Of a stretch of DNA of 47,379 bases, positions 1 through 7,750 are shown piece after piece (positions within the stretch are counted from its first letter, which is position 1; each line of letters begins with the position of its first letter). The stretch lies in the NCBI GenBank assembly GCA_017629515.1, contig JAGBXB010000146.1:1-47379 (forward strand), given 5' to 3'. The stretch is from Lentisphaeria bacterium (GTDB lineage: Bacteria; Verrucomicrobiota; Lentisphaeria; Victivallales; UBA1829). A program made the translations under genes and the position numbers. The notes beneath the pieces are model-generated. The model did not search any database, was not told the DNA's origin, and saw nothing but the letters and a program-made list of their open reading frames with translations.

Positions 1-306
1 CTCTTCTCCCAATTCGTCTTCCCATTCTTTTATGATACTGTTCCAATCCAGTGGCCCTTCCACAAATTGCCCGTTATGCAGTACCCCGTTTTCCTGGGAT
101 GCACAAAAGGCATTTTTCTTTACGGAAGAAAGGGGATAATAGGGGCGGGAGGGATAGTAATTGGAGAGTGTGAGAAGATCATAGCCCCGTTCCATCGTTT
201 CATAGAACGAGGGAAGGTCGATCATATGGACATGCACATGATTTGCGGTACGGATCCTGTGGAAATTTTCCCAATCCACATTGGCATAAGGTGTTAAATT
301 ACGCAT
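1..306 (-). CDS. PHP-like protein, N-terminal part (runs off window)
   Basis: Reading leftward from an ATG at 304-306, the frame stays open for 102 codons to the window edge. The start is supported by an AGAGGT ribosome-binding site just upstream. Around residue 22 the protein carries a closely spaced histidine cluster (NHVHVHMIDL), which resembles the first metal-binding motif (HxHxH) of PHP-domain phosphoesterases. Too little is present to assign a substrate. It lies 20 bp downstream of the DUF4838 gene and is probably the last visible gene of that glycan operon. An unrelated metal-dependent hydrolase remains possible. Confidence 0.6.
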   Translation of the reverse strand, partial: MRNLTPYANVDWENFHRIRTANHVHVHMIDLPSFYETMERGYDLLTLSNYYPSRPYYPLSSVKKNAFCASQENGVLHNGQFVEGPLDWNSIIKEWEDELGEE

Positions 307-326
307 GAGTACCTCTTTTTATTGCA

Positions 327-3300
327 TTATTTTGCATTGTCAGCCGTTACAAAAAAGTTATCCAGAGAACCTTCCCCGGCAACATCCACGCCTATCCCCA
401 GAACTTCTTCTGCATCTGCTTTCCGGAAACTTGCTATGTAAGCAGTCCAGTTTTCTGTAAGAGTGACCGTAAGGGGATATTCCAGTTTGATGAATTTACC
501 GGAATCTCCTTTGGGGGTACGGGTATAGCGGTAAACGATCAGTTTCAAATTTCCTTTTCCTCTGGCATCAAAGGCGATCCGGAAACTGGATTGTTTGCCT
601 TTATGGAGCTGATAGAAACAGGCATTTTTCACAAAGAGGAAGTTATCACCTGCTTTTCCCGGATGCTGTTTGATTTCATAATACCCGCTCATTCTTACTT
701 CATGCCAGGAACGGGGGAAAATCTGATCTTTGATTTCCTGTTTGTATTTGAGATTATTATAGGGTTTCTTTTTGTATGTGCTGCTGAAATCCCCGTTCTT
801 CCAGAAAGGATCTTCCTTATGAAGGATTTTCTTCTGAACCGGGGCCTTTTTTACGGCTGGAACGATTTTCTTTGCAGGTTTTGCGGCTGCAGGGGGTGCT
901 GCGGGAACAGGAGACGGACTCTTTTGAGCAATATCCTTTTTGTCAACGGGAAGCGCAAAGAAATTATCCAGAGAACATTCTCCGGCAACATCCACGCCTA
1001 TCCCCAGAACTTCTTCTGCATCTGCTTTCCGGAAACTTGCTTTGTAAGTAGTCCAGTTTTCTGTAAGAGTGACCGTAAGGGGGTATTCCAGTTTGATGAA
1101 TTTACCGGAATCTCCTTTGGGAGTACGGGTATAGCGGTAAACGATCAGTTTGAGTTTTCCTTTCCCTTTGGCGTCAAAGAAAATCAAAAAGTCGGTATCT
1201 TTGCCTTTATGGAGCTGATAGAAACAGGCATTTTTCACAAAGAGGAAGTTATCACCTGCTTTTTCCGGGTGCTGTTTGATCTCATAATACCCGCTCATTC
1301 TTACTTCGTGCCAGAAACGGGGAAAAGTCTGATCTTTGATTTCCAGTTTGTATTTGGGATTATTACAGGGTTTCTTTTTATAGGTTTGACTGAAATTGGA
1401 ATTCCGCCAGAAAGGACTTTCCTTTTCCGTTCTCATCCCGCCTGTGATTTTCTTCCTTGCGGCAAATGTTACCGGCAGGAAAGATTTCAATTCATTTACC
1501 GCTCCGGAAGCAATGGAGGAAGATTCTGTTTTTGCTCCATCCACCACCCTGTAACGCAAAAAGTTGACAAGCCAGGAGTGACCGCGGAAACACTTCAAAG
1601 CCAGTGTATGGGCAGGGATACGCATTTCAACTACCCAGCGGTCTTTCAAAACTTTTACTTTATATTCCGCTTCCGTTTTGAAATTTGTATTCAACGGAAC
1701 TCCCGCCGCTCCTTTGGCATCGAAAAGTTCCCCTTTATGATTGAAGATCATCTGGATATAGCCGCCGCCCATATCGCCGTGATTGATGAAAAGTTCTGCG
1801 GTATTGCCTGTCCAGATGGGTTTATTTTCTGCGTTGGCACGCATTTTTTCCGGAGTGGGTTCCATCATTTCCATGGCAATATAGAGATTATCCGGTTCAT
1901 AGACCACCCGGACAAAACTCTGATGGACGGCATCTGTATAACTGTTTACTTTGAATGCCGTAATTACATCGGCGTTTTTCCAATCTTCCTCATTGAGATT
2001 GCCGTCAATTTTAATAGGGGCTGTTCGGGGGTAGGCAAAAAGTTCCCGGAAGTTTTTCAAATAATGATTCCATTCTTTTTCCCAGAGTTCATGGAATAAA
2101 GTTTTTTCCTGAAGAACATTCTGCAGGATCCGTTTGTCCGGATCGCTTGCGGCGGCTTTTTCCGCTTTGGCAAGATAATCTTTCAATTTCTGATATACGC
2201 CGCTCTGGGCAAGGCTTCTACCCATGGAAATACGGTGGTTATACCGGAAACAACCGGGGGTGGATGTAGAAACTTTTGTCAAAAGTTCCCGGTATTCTTT
2301 CATTCCGTTATTCCATGCTTTCCCGTAAAAACGGCTGTTGGCATCTTCCAGTACTTTATCCGCATCTAACGAAATATCCCATTGCAGAACAGCCGCAAGG
2401 TACATTGTCTGCCACATGGCACGCCAGACATGAGTCCTGTCTTTATAGCGTTCCGGGAATACCCCGTCAATGGGCGGCATGGAGGGGGTAGTTCCTTTCA
2501 TGCCCAGAGAGTGATATACTTTCAGGTGGTTTGCATAGGCTTTTTCCACAGGATGATAACTTCTTCCGCTTTGGGAGATCTCTTCCCATGTCGTCACATT
2601 TTTGCTCTTTTTCACCCAGTCTTTGAAATATTGGAAATAGACTTTATTCACATCACAGGCGGGGTCATCCATATTGTGACGGTAGCAGATATAATTGAAA
2701 GAAAGCATGATATCCAATCCGGGAGCAGGATCCACGCCCAGCGGTACACTCTGGAAATTCTGATATCCATAGCCCACAAGGGGCAGATCCGGGATCTCTT
2801 TACGTGCTTCCGCTACCACAGAATTGGTAAATTTCCAGTAACGGGTGGAGATATGGCCTTCTTTTGTTTCACGGGGATCTGCTTCCTTTTTGCAATTTTC
2901 ACATTCACACCAGGAGGTATTGTCATTATTGACAAAAATATATCTTCCGCCTTCTTTATCCATACCGCTCTGACGGATATGGGCCACAAGGTTTTTGGCA
3001 ATGATCTTTATATTGTCTTTATTGGAAGTGCAGGGCTGGTAAGCCTGCCCCTGCAGAAAACGGCGTTTCCCGGCAATAAGGGGGAAGCGTTCCGGATGTT
3101 CCTGAAACATCTTCCGATAATCTTCCTGACATTTCTTCCAGTTTTTTGTTGTCTGCTGCCCATTATGCAGTCTTGTGAAGCAATGCCACCCTTCCTGAAT
3201 GACAGGTGCCCGTTTGGCAAGGAAATTTCTGATGCCGTGATCCGGCCGGCTGCTCCAGTTTTTGGAGCCTTCCAATCTTAAATTATTCCGCAGCATCCAA

Positions 3301-3839
3301 TCCCATGTGTCGAAAAGCGGTTTATCGACTCTTGCACTGTTGAAGTGTTTCCGGCGTACAGGAAAACTGGGATTGGAAACTTTTTTTGCCATATCCTGTA
3401 CTCTGATATCCGGTTTGACGGTAAAAAATTCCCCGTCTTTTCCGGGAATGAGCCAACGGATATCTCCATATTTTTTCAGAATACCGTAGGCGGCGTAAAT
3501 AAGTCCCACAGGCTCTTCTGCCTGTACGAGCACACCATTTTTACTGATGGAAAGAGCGTATCCTTCCTTTTGGATAGCTTTATCTTTCACCAGTTCCAGA
3601 ATGATGGGATAAAGTCCTTTTTCCCCTTTGGCAGAAATGAGAGGACCTTTTCCATTGGCGATCTTGCCCAGATAAAGGGAAAGTTCCTCTGCCGCATGAC
3701 GGGAGACGGGATCATTGCTTTTCAAAACGATGCAACTGGCCGCTTTGCCGTTTTTCATAAGAAAATATTCTCCGGCAAAAAGTGGCAGCGAGAGAAAGAG
3801 AAACAGATATATTGTACTTTTTATACAAAGTTTTTTCAT
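327..3839 (-). CDS. Secreted DUF4838 glycan-active protein with duplicated C-terminal module
   Basis: The 1170-residue protein begins with a signal peptide (hydrophobic stretch at residues 9-22, then FAG). Residues about 25-135 resemble the N-terminal domain of GH67 alpha-glucuronidases. Residues about 200-560 form the DUF4838 core, including a Cys cluster WCECENC near residue 308 that is common in that family. Residues about 600-800 look like a CBM9-type carbohydrate-binding domain (IDGNLNEEDW). Two copies of a roughly 155-residue beta-rich module follow (about 806-960 and 1008-1162), joined by a Pro/Ala/Lys linker. The likely role is binding or cleaving a complex, perhaps uronate-containing, polysaccharide outside the cytoplasm; catalysis is not established for DUF4838. 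It sits in a leftward operon with a pseudopilin-like protein and a GH42-like hydrolase. Confidence 0.85.
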   Translation of the reverse strand: MKKLCIKSTIYLFLFLSLPLFAGEYFLMKNGKAASCIVLKSNDPVSRHAAEELSLYLGKIANGKGPLISAKGEKGLYPIILELVKDKAIQKEGYALSISKNGVLVQAEEPVGLIYAAYGILKKYGDIRWLIPGKDGEFFTVKPDIRVQDMAKKVSNPSFPVRRKHFNSARVDKPLFDTWDWMLRNNLRLEGSKNWSSRPDHGIRNFLAKRAPVIQEGWHCFTRLHNGQQTTKNWKKCQEDYRKMFQEHPERFPLIAGKRRFLQGQAYQPCTSNKDNIKIIAKNLVAHIRQSGMDKEGGRYIFVNNDNTSWCECENCKKEADPRETKEGHISTRYWKFTNSVVAEARKEIPDLPLVGYGYQNFQSVPLGVDPAPGLDIMLSFNYICYRHNMDDPACDVNKVYFQYFKDWVKKSKNVTTWEEISQSGRSYHPVEKAYANHLKVYHSLGMKGTTPSMPPIDGVFPERYKDRTHVWRAMWQTMYLAAVLQWDISLDADKVLEDANSRFYGKAWNNGMKEYRELLTKVSTSTPGCFRYNHRISMGRSLAQSGVYQKLKDYLAKAEKAAASDPDKRILQNVLQEKTLFHELWEKEWNHYLKNFRELFAYPRTAPIKIDGNLNEEDWKNADVITAFKVNSYTDAVHQSFVRVVYEPDNLYIAMEMMEPTPEKMRANAENKPIWTGNTAELFINHGDMGGGYIQMIFNHKGELFDAKGAAGVPLNTNFKTEAEYKVKVLKDRWVVEMRIPAHTLALKCFRGHSWLVNFLRYRVVDGAKTESSSIASGAVNELKSFLPVTFAARKKITGGMRTEKESPFWRNSNFSQTYKKKPCNNPKYKLEIKDQTFPRFWHEVRMSGYYEIKQHPEKAGDNFLFVKNACFYQLHKGKDTDFLIFFDAKGKGKLKLIVYRYTRTPKGDSGKFIKLEYPLTVTLTENWTTYKASFRKADAEEVLGIGVDVAGECSLDNFFALPVDKKDIAQKSPSPVPAAPPAAAKPAKKIVPAVKKAPVQKKILHKEDPFWKNGDFSSTYKKKPYNNLKYKQEIKDQIFPRSWHEVRMSGYYEIKQHPGKAGDNFLFVKNACFYQLHKGKQSSFRIAFDARGKGNLKLIVYRYTRTPKGDSGKFIKLEYPLTVTLTENWTAYIASFRKADAEEVLGIGVDVAGEGSLDNFFVTADNAK
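354..816 (-). repeat. Direct repeat copy 2 within the DUF4838 gene
   Basis: This 463-bp segment matches 960-1422 at a constant offset of 606 bp (202 codons) and encodes residues about 1008-1162. Long stretches are almost identical at both DNA and protein level. Roughly 85 percent of residues match by eye, with differences clustered near the module's N-terminus and around its middle. Confidence 0.9.
960..1422 (-). repeat. Direct repeat copy 1 within the DUF4838 gene
   Basis: First copy in translation order (residues about 806-960) of the module repeated at 354-816. The intervening 143 bp encode a Pro/Ala/Lys-rich linker that is absent before this copy. The duplicated unit is therefore module plus linker, or the linker arose separately. 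Confidence 0.9.
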
Positions 3840-3878
3840 TTTTCAGCCTTTTTTGATGTTATGTTTTTCAATGCTTTT

Positions 3879-4586
3879 TTACTTTTTCACATTGCCCCAG
3901 TCCACTTTTTTTGTACTCTTACTGCCGATCGCCGTCAGGAAAGGCGTTGCAGGATTGCTCATGGGAAGAGAACCCACATGGCTGTCAAGATACAGGATAT
4001 TGATGGATTTTTTGTGTCTGAACCCGTCAGGGATCCCGATGGATGCTCCCCAGCCTGTATTGGGGGCTACATTGATGAGGGCGGCACTCCTTGTATTGGG
4101 GTCTTCATGACGGTTATCCATGATGAAATAGACTTTGGAGGGCCAGGCAAATTCCCCTCTTGTAATACGTACTTTGGCGGAGGTATCCCGGCAGAGTTCG
4201 TTATAATTGAATCCGTAATCTGTATAGAGTTCCGTCTGCCCGTCAATATCGGACAGGGCAGGATCCTGAAAGATTTTTGCTTTCGGGAAAGTGGAATCGG
4301 TCACTTCTCCTTTATTGAAGTAAAGGATACTTAAAAGTTTCACCCAGGAATTCAATGTGGTATTCCCGTCGTAATACTGACCGCGCCAGTTGAAAATATA
4401 ATCTTTGTACTCATCGGAATAGAAAGACGCCGCCAGTCCCACTTGTTTCAGATTTGCTGTGCAGGCCACTTTCTGTGCTGTACTTTTTGCTCTGCCCAGT
4501 GCTGGAAGAAGCATTCCTGCAAGAATGGCGATGATGGCGATAACTACCAAGAGTTCGATCAATGTAAAACACTTTTGTTTTTGCAT
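3879..4586 (-). CDS. Type II pseudopilin-like protein (prepilin N-terminal methylation domain)
   Basis: The 235-residue protein starts MQKQKC followed by [16 protein letters not shown], the type IV prepilin signature: short basic leader, cleavage before Phe, Glu at mature position 5, and a hydrophobic helix. The residue before the cut is Cys rather than the usual Gly. The rest is a globular domain ending in a DGFRH...LYLDSHVG motif, typical of the large DUF1559-like pseudopilin families of Lentisphaerota and Planctomycetes. A strong AAGGAGG ribosome-binding site precedes the ATG. It lies between two glycan-enzyme genes, which suggests a surface or secretion-associated role in polysaccharide use. 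The exact function of these families is unknown. Confidence 0.88.
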   Translation of the reverse strand: MQKQKCFTLIELLVVIAIIAILAGMLLPALGRAKSTAQKVACTANLKQVGLAASFYSDEYKDYIFNWRGQYYDGNTTLNSWVKLLSILYFNKGEVTDSTFPKAKIFQDPALSDIDGQTELYTDYGFNYNELCRDTSAKVRITRGEFAWPSKVYFIMDNRHEDPNTRSAALINVAPNTGWGASIGIPDGFRHKKSINILYLDSHVGSLPMSNPATPFLTAIGSKSTKKVDWGNVKK

Positions 4587-4624
4587 AATATCCTCCTTGT
4601 TTGTATGGATTTATATATTTTTTT

Positions 4625-6715
4625 TCAGGCAAGGAATACAGCCCCATTCGTTTTCAGTAATTCCAGCGGGAAGGGGATCGTAACAGAATTTCCTTCGATC
4701 CGGAAAGATAAAGGAGTTTCCTCCTTTTCCGGAGAAGCAAAAAATACTTTTTTTACCGTTTTCCCCGCAGGAAGAAGGAGAGTAAAACATGCCTCCCCCG
4801 TATGGGCGGGGAAAGGAATGGGGTCTTCATGGGCGATTCTTTCTTCTTCCCCTTCTTTCATGGTTTCTGCCGCATTCAGCAGTTGAATGGAAATATTGCC
4901 GGTATCCCGGTTGACCAATGGGGACGCAAGGACAAGAGCCGGCAATTTTTCCACCCGGAATGTCATTTTTCCTTCCAGTTCTTTCAACAGAAGATTTTTC
5001 ACTTCCGCCCTGCTTGCCATTCCTTTGAAGAAATTGGTATTATTTTTCATTGTTTTATTTACATTTTTTCCAAAAGCACGGGAAAGCCAGATTTCCGGAA
5101 TATCCCTGCGGAGAGCATACACTTCCATTTCCTTATCGAATGTATCAAAATCCGTGAGGAACATTCTGTCCACTTCTTCTTCCGTACCCGGATACCCGAT
5201 CCGCCATCCGGCAAACAGGACTTTGCCTTTCCCTTTCTGTACGGTCAGGAGCTCTTTTGCCCCAATAGTTCGGGGTCTGCCCCACAACGTATTGCGTTCC
5301 TCTTCTGTGCGTTCCGCAAAATTTTCATCCTGTCTTCCGGAAGAACCTGTAACGATAAGAGTTCCGCCGTTTTCCGCATATTCCAAAAGTAAGGCGATCT
5401 CTTTATCCGAAAGGATATGTACTTCATTGACGCAGAGTACGGGTACATTTTTCCATGTTTCCGGCATGGATATATCCATAAGTTCCACAGGGATATTTTC
5501 ATAAAAACAGCTCTGGATCCAGAATTTCATGCGGCTGCTTTCATACCCGTACCCGAAACGGCGGTTGGAAACAGAGTCGATAAAGCCGATACAGGGCATA
5601 TTTTCGCAGTTGAAAAGATAGGAGGAATATTTTTTCTCGAAATTTCTGATTTGTGTTTCATCCACAGTGGATTTCCCCTCTGGAGTATTGGTGTAAAGTG
5701 CGCCGCAGAGACGGGCAACCCCCCAGGAAAAATCCAACTGGTCTTTCCTGTCCGCATAGAACATCATCATAGAGGGAATGGAACGCTTCTTTTCCACCAT
5801 CCGGCGGTGAAGCTGATCCAGCATGTATAAAGGCCAGGTATAACGGATGATGGTGGAATAACAGCACTCCTGGAATGTCCAGTCCAATGCCGGCAGATCT
5901 TCCAGAATGTAACCGGTTCTGCCGGGGCATAACGCTATGGAGGTATAGTTGGGCCGGAGCATTTTCAACCCCAGGGAGGTGTAATGCTCTGCCACCATTT
6001 TATGAAAATCCATCAGCGATTCCACCCGGAATTTTCTCCACGCGGCAAAGGAGGGCTCTTTCCAATTTCCGTACCACGCCTCCCATTGCTCGCTTGAAGG
6101 CAGTTCATAACCGTATTTTTCAAGGAATAATCTTCTGCAATGGGGGCAGGCGCAGGAGTCGCCGTAATACTGCACATCATCGGTCATGATCCCGTCCACG
6201 CCGCAGGCATATACACTTTCCAGATATTGCAGATACATTTCCCTGTATTGGGGATTGTTGAAACACCGTCCGTGCCCGTCGTAAGTAATGACCGGAGTTC
6301 CCGTTGAACCGGAAATCTGACACCAGGATTCAATGATATTATCTTTGTCAAGCATATCTTCCACGATCCCCGGGTAGTTTTTTGCATCGGAACACCGTAA
6401 TGTCATTTCGCCGTTGAACGCTGCAAGGCGGTTCTCCGTATCAGGGAAATGACCGAGATGGGAGGAGTGATGCTCAATGATTTTGATCCCGTATTTGTGT
6501 CCGGCAACGCATATTTTGCGGATGCACTCATTGATCTCTGGCCAGAATTTGCGGAAACTCCACCGGAAATGGGTTGAACTGAATGTGATAAGATGGGTGA
6601 TCCCCTGCCGGGAATGGTGCTCTATTTTTCTGTCTATATCTTCCTGACTGGAAAACAGGATTTCTTCATCATTGTACCAGAACCAACCGAAACGGGCATT
6701 GAATTTCTCATCCAT
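4625..6715 (-). CDS. GH42-like TIM-barrel glycoside hydrolase family protein
   Basis: The 696-residue protein has no signal peptide and is probably cytoplasmic. Residues 1-330 look like a (beta/alpha)8 barrel. A DGIMTDDVQYY segment near residue 178 is followed by a CPHCRRLF cysteine pair, a pattern common in GH42-type and GHL barrel proteins where Asp/Glu at strand ends act in catalysis. Residues about 390-520 resemble the class I glutamine-amidotransferase-like trimerisation domain of GH42 beta-galactosidases (LLLEYAENGGTLIVTG). The C-terminal part looks like a beta-sandwich. I cannot name the substrate. It is the first gene of the leftward operon and diverges from an AraC regulator, its likely activator. 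Confidence 0.7.
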   Translation of the reverse strand: MDEKFNARFGWFWYNDEEILFSSQEDIDRKIEHHSRQGITHLITFSSTHFRWSFRKFWPEINECIRKICVAGHKYGIKIIEHHSSHLGHFPDTENRLAAFNGEMTLRCSDAKNYPGIVEDMLDKDNIIESWCQISGSTGTPVITYDGHGRCFNNPQYREMYLQYLESVYACGVDGIMTDDVQYYGDSCACPHCRRLFLEKYGYELPSSEQWEAWYGNWKEPSFAAWRKFRVESLMDFHKMVAEHYTSLGLKMLRPNYTSIALCPGRTGYILEDLPALDWTFQECCYSTIIRYTWPLYMLDQLHRRMVEKKRSIPSMMMFYADRKDQLDFSWGVARLCGALYTNTPEGKSTVDETQIRNFEKKYSSYLFNCENMPCIGFIDSVSNRRFGYGYESSRMKFWIQSCFYENIPVELMDISMPETWKNVPVLCVNEVHILSDKEIALLLEYAENGGTLIVTGSSGRQDENFAERTEEERNTLWGRPRTIGAKELLTVQKGKGKVLFAGWRIGYPGTEEEVDRMFLTDFDTFDKEMEVYALRRDIPEIWLSRAFGKNVNKTMKNNTNFFKGMASRAEVKNLLLKELEGKMTFRVEKLPALVLASPLVNRDTGNISIQLLNAAETMKEGEEERIAHEDPIPFPAHTGEACFTLLLPAGKTVKKVFFASPEKEETPLSFRIEGNSVTIPFPLELLKTNGAVFLA

Positions 6716-6774
6716 CTTTTCTATCCTTTTTTATATACCTGCTCAACCGGGGAAAATGAAAAATCTTTTGTAAT

Positions 6775-6802
6775 AATATACGATGAAAAGACTTGAAAAC
6801 AA
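6775..6802 (-). promoter_or_regulatory. Promoter for the leftward glycan operon
   Basis: On the minus strand TTGTTT (6797-6802) and TATATT (6775-6780) are separated by 16 bp, about 60 bp before the hydrolase start codon. The -35 box shares bases with the -35 box of the rightward AraC promoter. Predicted by motif only. Confidence 0.5.
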
Positions 6803-6821
6803 TGTTGCTGTGTTGTATATT
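6793..6821 (+). promoter_or_regulatory. Promoter for the AraC-type regulator
   Basis: TTGAAA (6793-6798) and TATATT (6816-6821) are separated by exactly 17 bp, 46 bp before the ATG. This is a good sigma-70-like match. Together with the overlapping leftward promoter it suggests mutual exclusion or shared regulation by the AraC protein. Confidence 0.65.
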
Positions 6822-6867
6822 TATGGTAACATGTTGAATATTCTATTTATGTGAAAAGGCTGTCTCC

Positions 6868-7671
6868 ATGAAGAAAAAAGATATGTTTTTTGACTGGCAG
6901 TTGAACTCAAATTGTCCGTTGTCCTATAAGATTTACCGCTCTGACCTGCGCTATTTGCCTCCTGTGAAGGAAACCCACAGTGCAGTGCATCTGGTCATGG
7001 TGCAGAAAGGACAGCGGGGATTCAGTTCTGCCGGTGAGACTATGACCGCCGTACCGGGGGATTTTATTCTTACCGCCCCCTGGGAACCCCATTATTCCAT
7101 TTTCAGAAGTGCCAATCATCAGGTGCTTCTTTTCAATATAGACTGGTCTTCTTTCCGGAACTGTTTTTTTACCGGCAGGGAAAAACTTGATGGTATTTTT
7201 CATTTGTCCCCCTCCGATCGCCTGATCCATTTCCGGGAAAAGTTGAAGTCTTCGCCTCTTCCGGGAAAATTATATACAACAGCCCTTTTGCCGGATTCCG
7301 ATACAAAAATCCTTATGTTATGGAGTTTGCTGCAACAGTTGTTTATTACGGTACTTCCTGAAAAAGTGCCGGAGGAATATTCTTTTAAGAATTACGGTAG
7401 ATTATTTCCTGCTTTACGGGGAATTTCCAACAGGATGCTTTCTTTGAATCAGGCTGCCGATCTGTGTAATTTAAGTACCAGTCATTTTGCCCAGCTTTTC
7501 AAAAAGCACTTCGGCATAAGTTTTACAAAATATGAACGGAACTTCCGGCTTAATGGGGCCGCCGACGCCATCCGGGGCGGAGCAACACTCAAAGAAGCCG
7601 CCTGTGAATGGGATTTTTCCGATAAATGTCATCTGTCAAGATTGTTCAAAACATATAAACAAACCTTGTAA
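6868..7671 (+). CDS. AraC-family transcriptional regulator
   Basis: The 267-residue protein has an N-terminal cupin-type sensor domain (residues about 30-130; GDFILTAPWEPHYS is typical) and a C-terminal double helix-turn-helix AraC domain (residues about 185-267). The first recognition region is LNQAADLCNLSTSHFAQLFKKHFG and the second is TLKEAACEWDFSDKCHLSRLFK. It is transcribed divergently from the hydrolase, pseudopilin and DUF4838 genes and probably activates them when a sugar binds the cupin domain. An AAAAGG site lies 8 nt before the start. Confidence 0.9.
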   Translation: MKKKDMFFDWQLNSNCPLSYKIYRSDLRYLPPVKETHSAVHLVMVQKGQRGFSSAGETMTAVPGDFILTAPWEPHYSIFRSANHQVLLFNIDWSSFRNCFFTGREKLDGIFHLSPSDRLIHFREKLKSSPLPGKLYTTALLPDSDTKILMLWSLLQQLFITVLPEKVPEEYSFKNYGRLFPALRGISNRMLSLNQAADLCNLSTSHFAQLFKKHFGISFTKYERNFRLNGAADAIRGGATLKEAACEWDFSDKCHLSRLFKTYKQTL

Positions 7672-7734
7672 AATTCTTTGGGCTGTTTGTGTGCTTTTAT
7701 TCCTTATTGTTCCTTTTATCAGAAAAAATCACAC

Positions 7735-7750
7735 TTGAAAATATTTTCAA
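7735..7750. other. Perfect 16-bp AT-rich palindrome at a convergent gene end
   Basis: TTGAAAATATTTTCAA is perfectly self-complementary and covers the stop codon of the NAD synthase gene. It also lies 64 bp after the convergent AraC gene. It could be a weak bidirectional stop signal or chance in AT-rich DNA. No GC-rich terminator is visible in this short gap. Confidence 0.35.

Noticed and set aside
354..1422. Direct repeats considered as a CRISPR or mobile element
   Set aside because: There are only two long copies, both in frame within one gene, without target duplications or transposase.
591..2099. A 502-codon open frame antisense to the DUF4838 gene
   Set aside because: It is Phe/Ile-rich with no domain. 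The duplicated segment in it merely mirrors the repeat on the coding strand.
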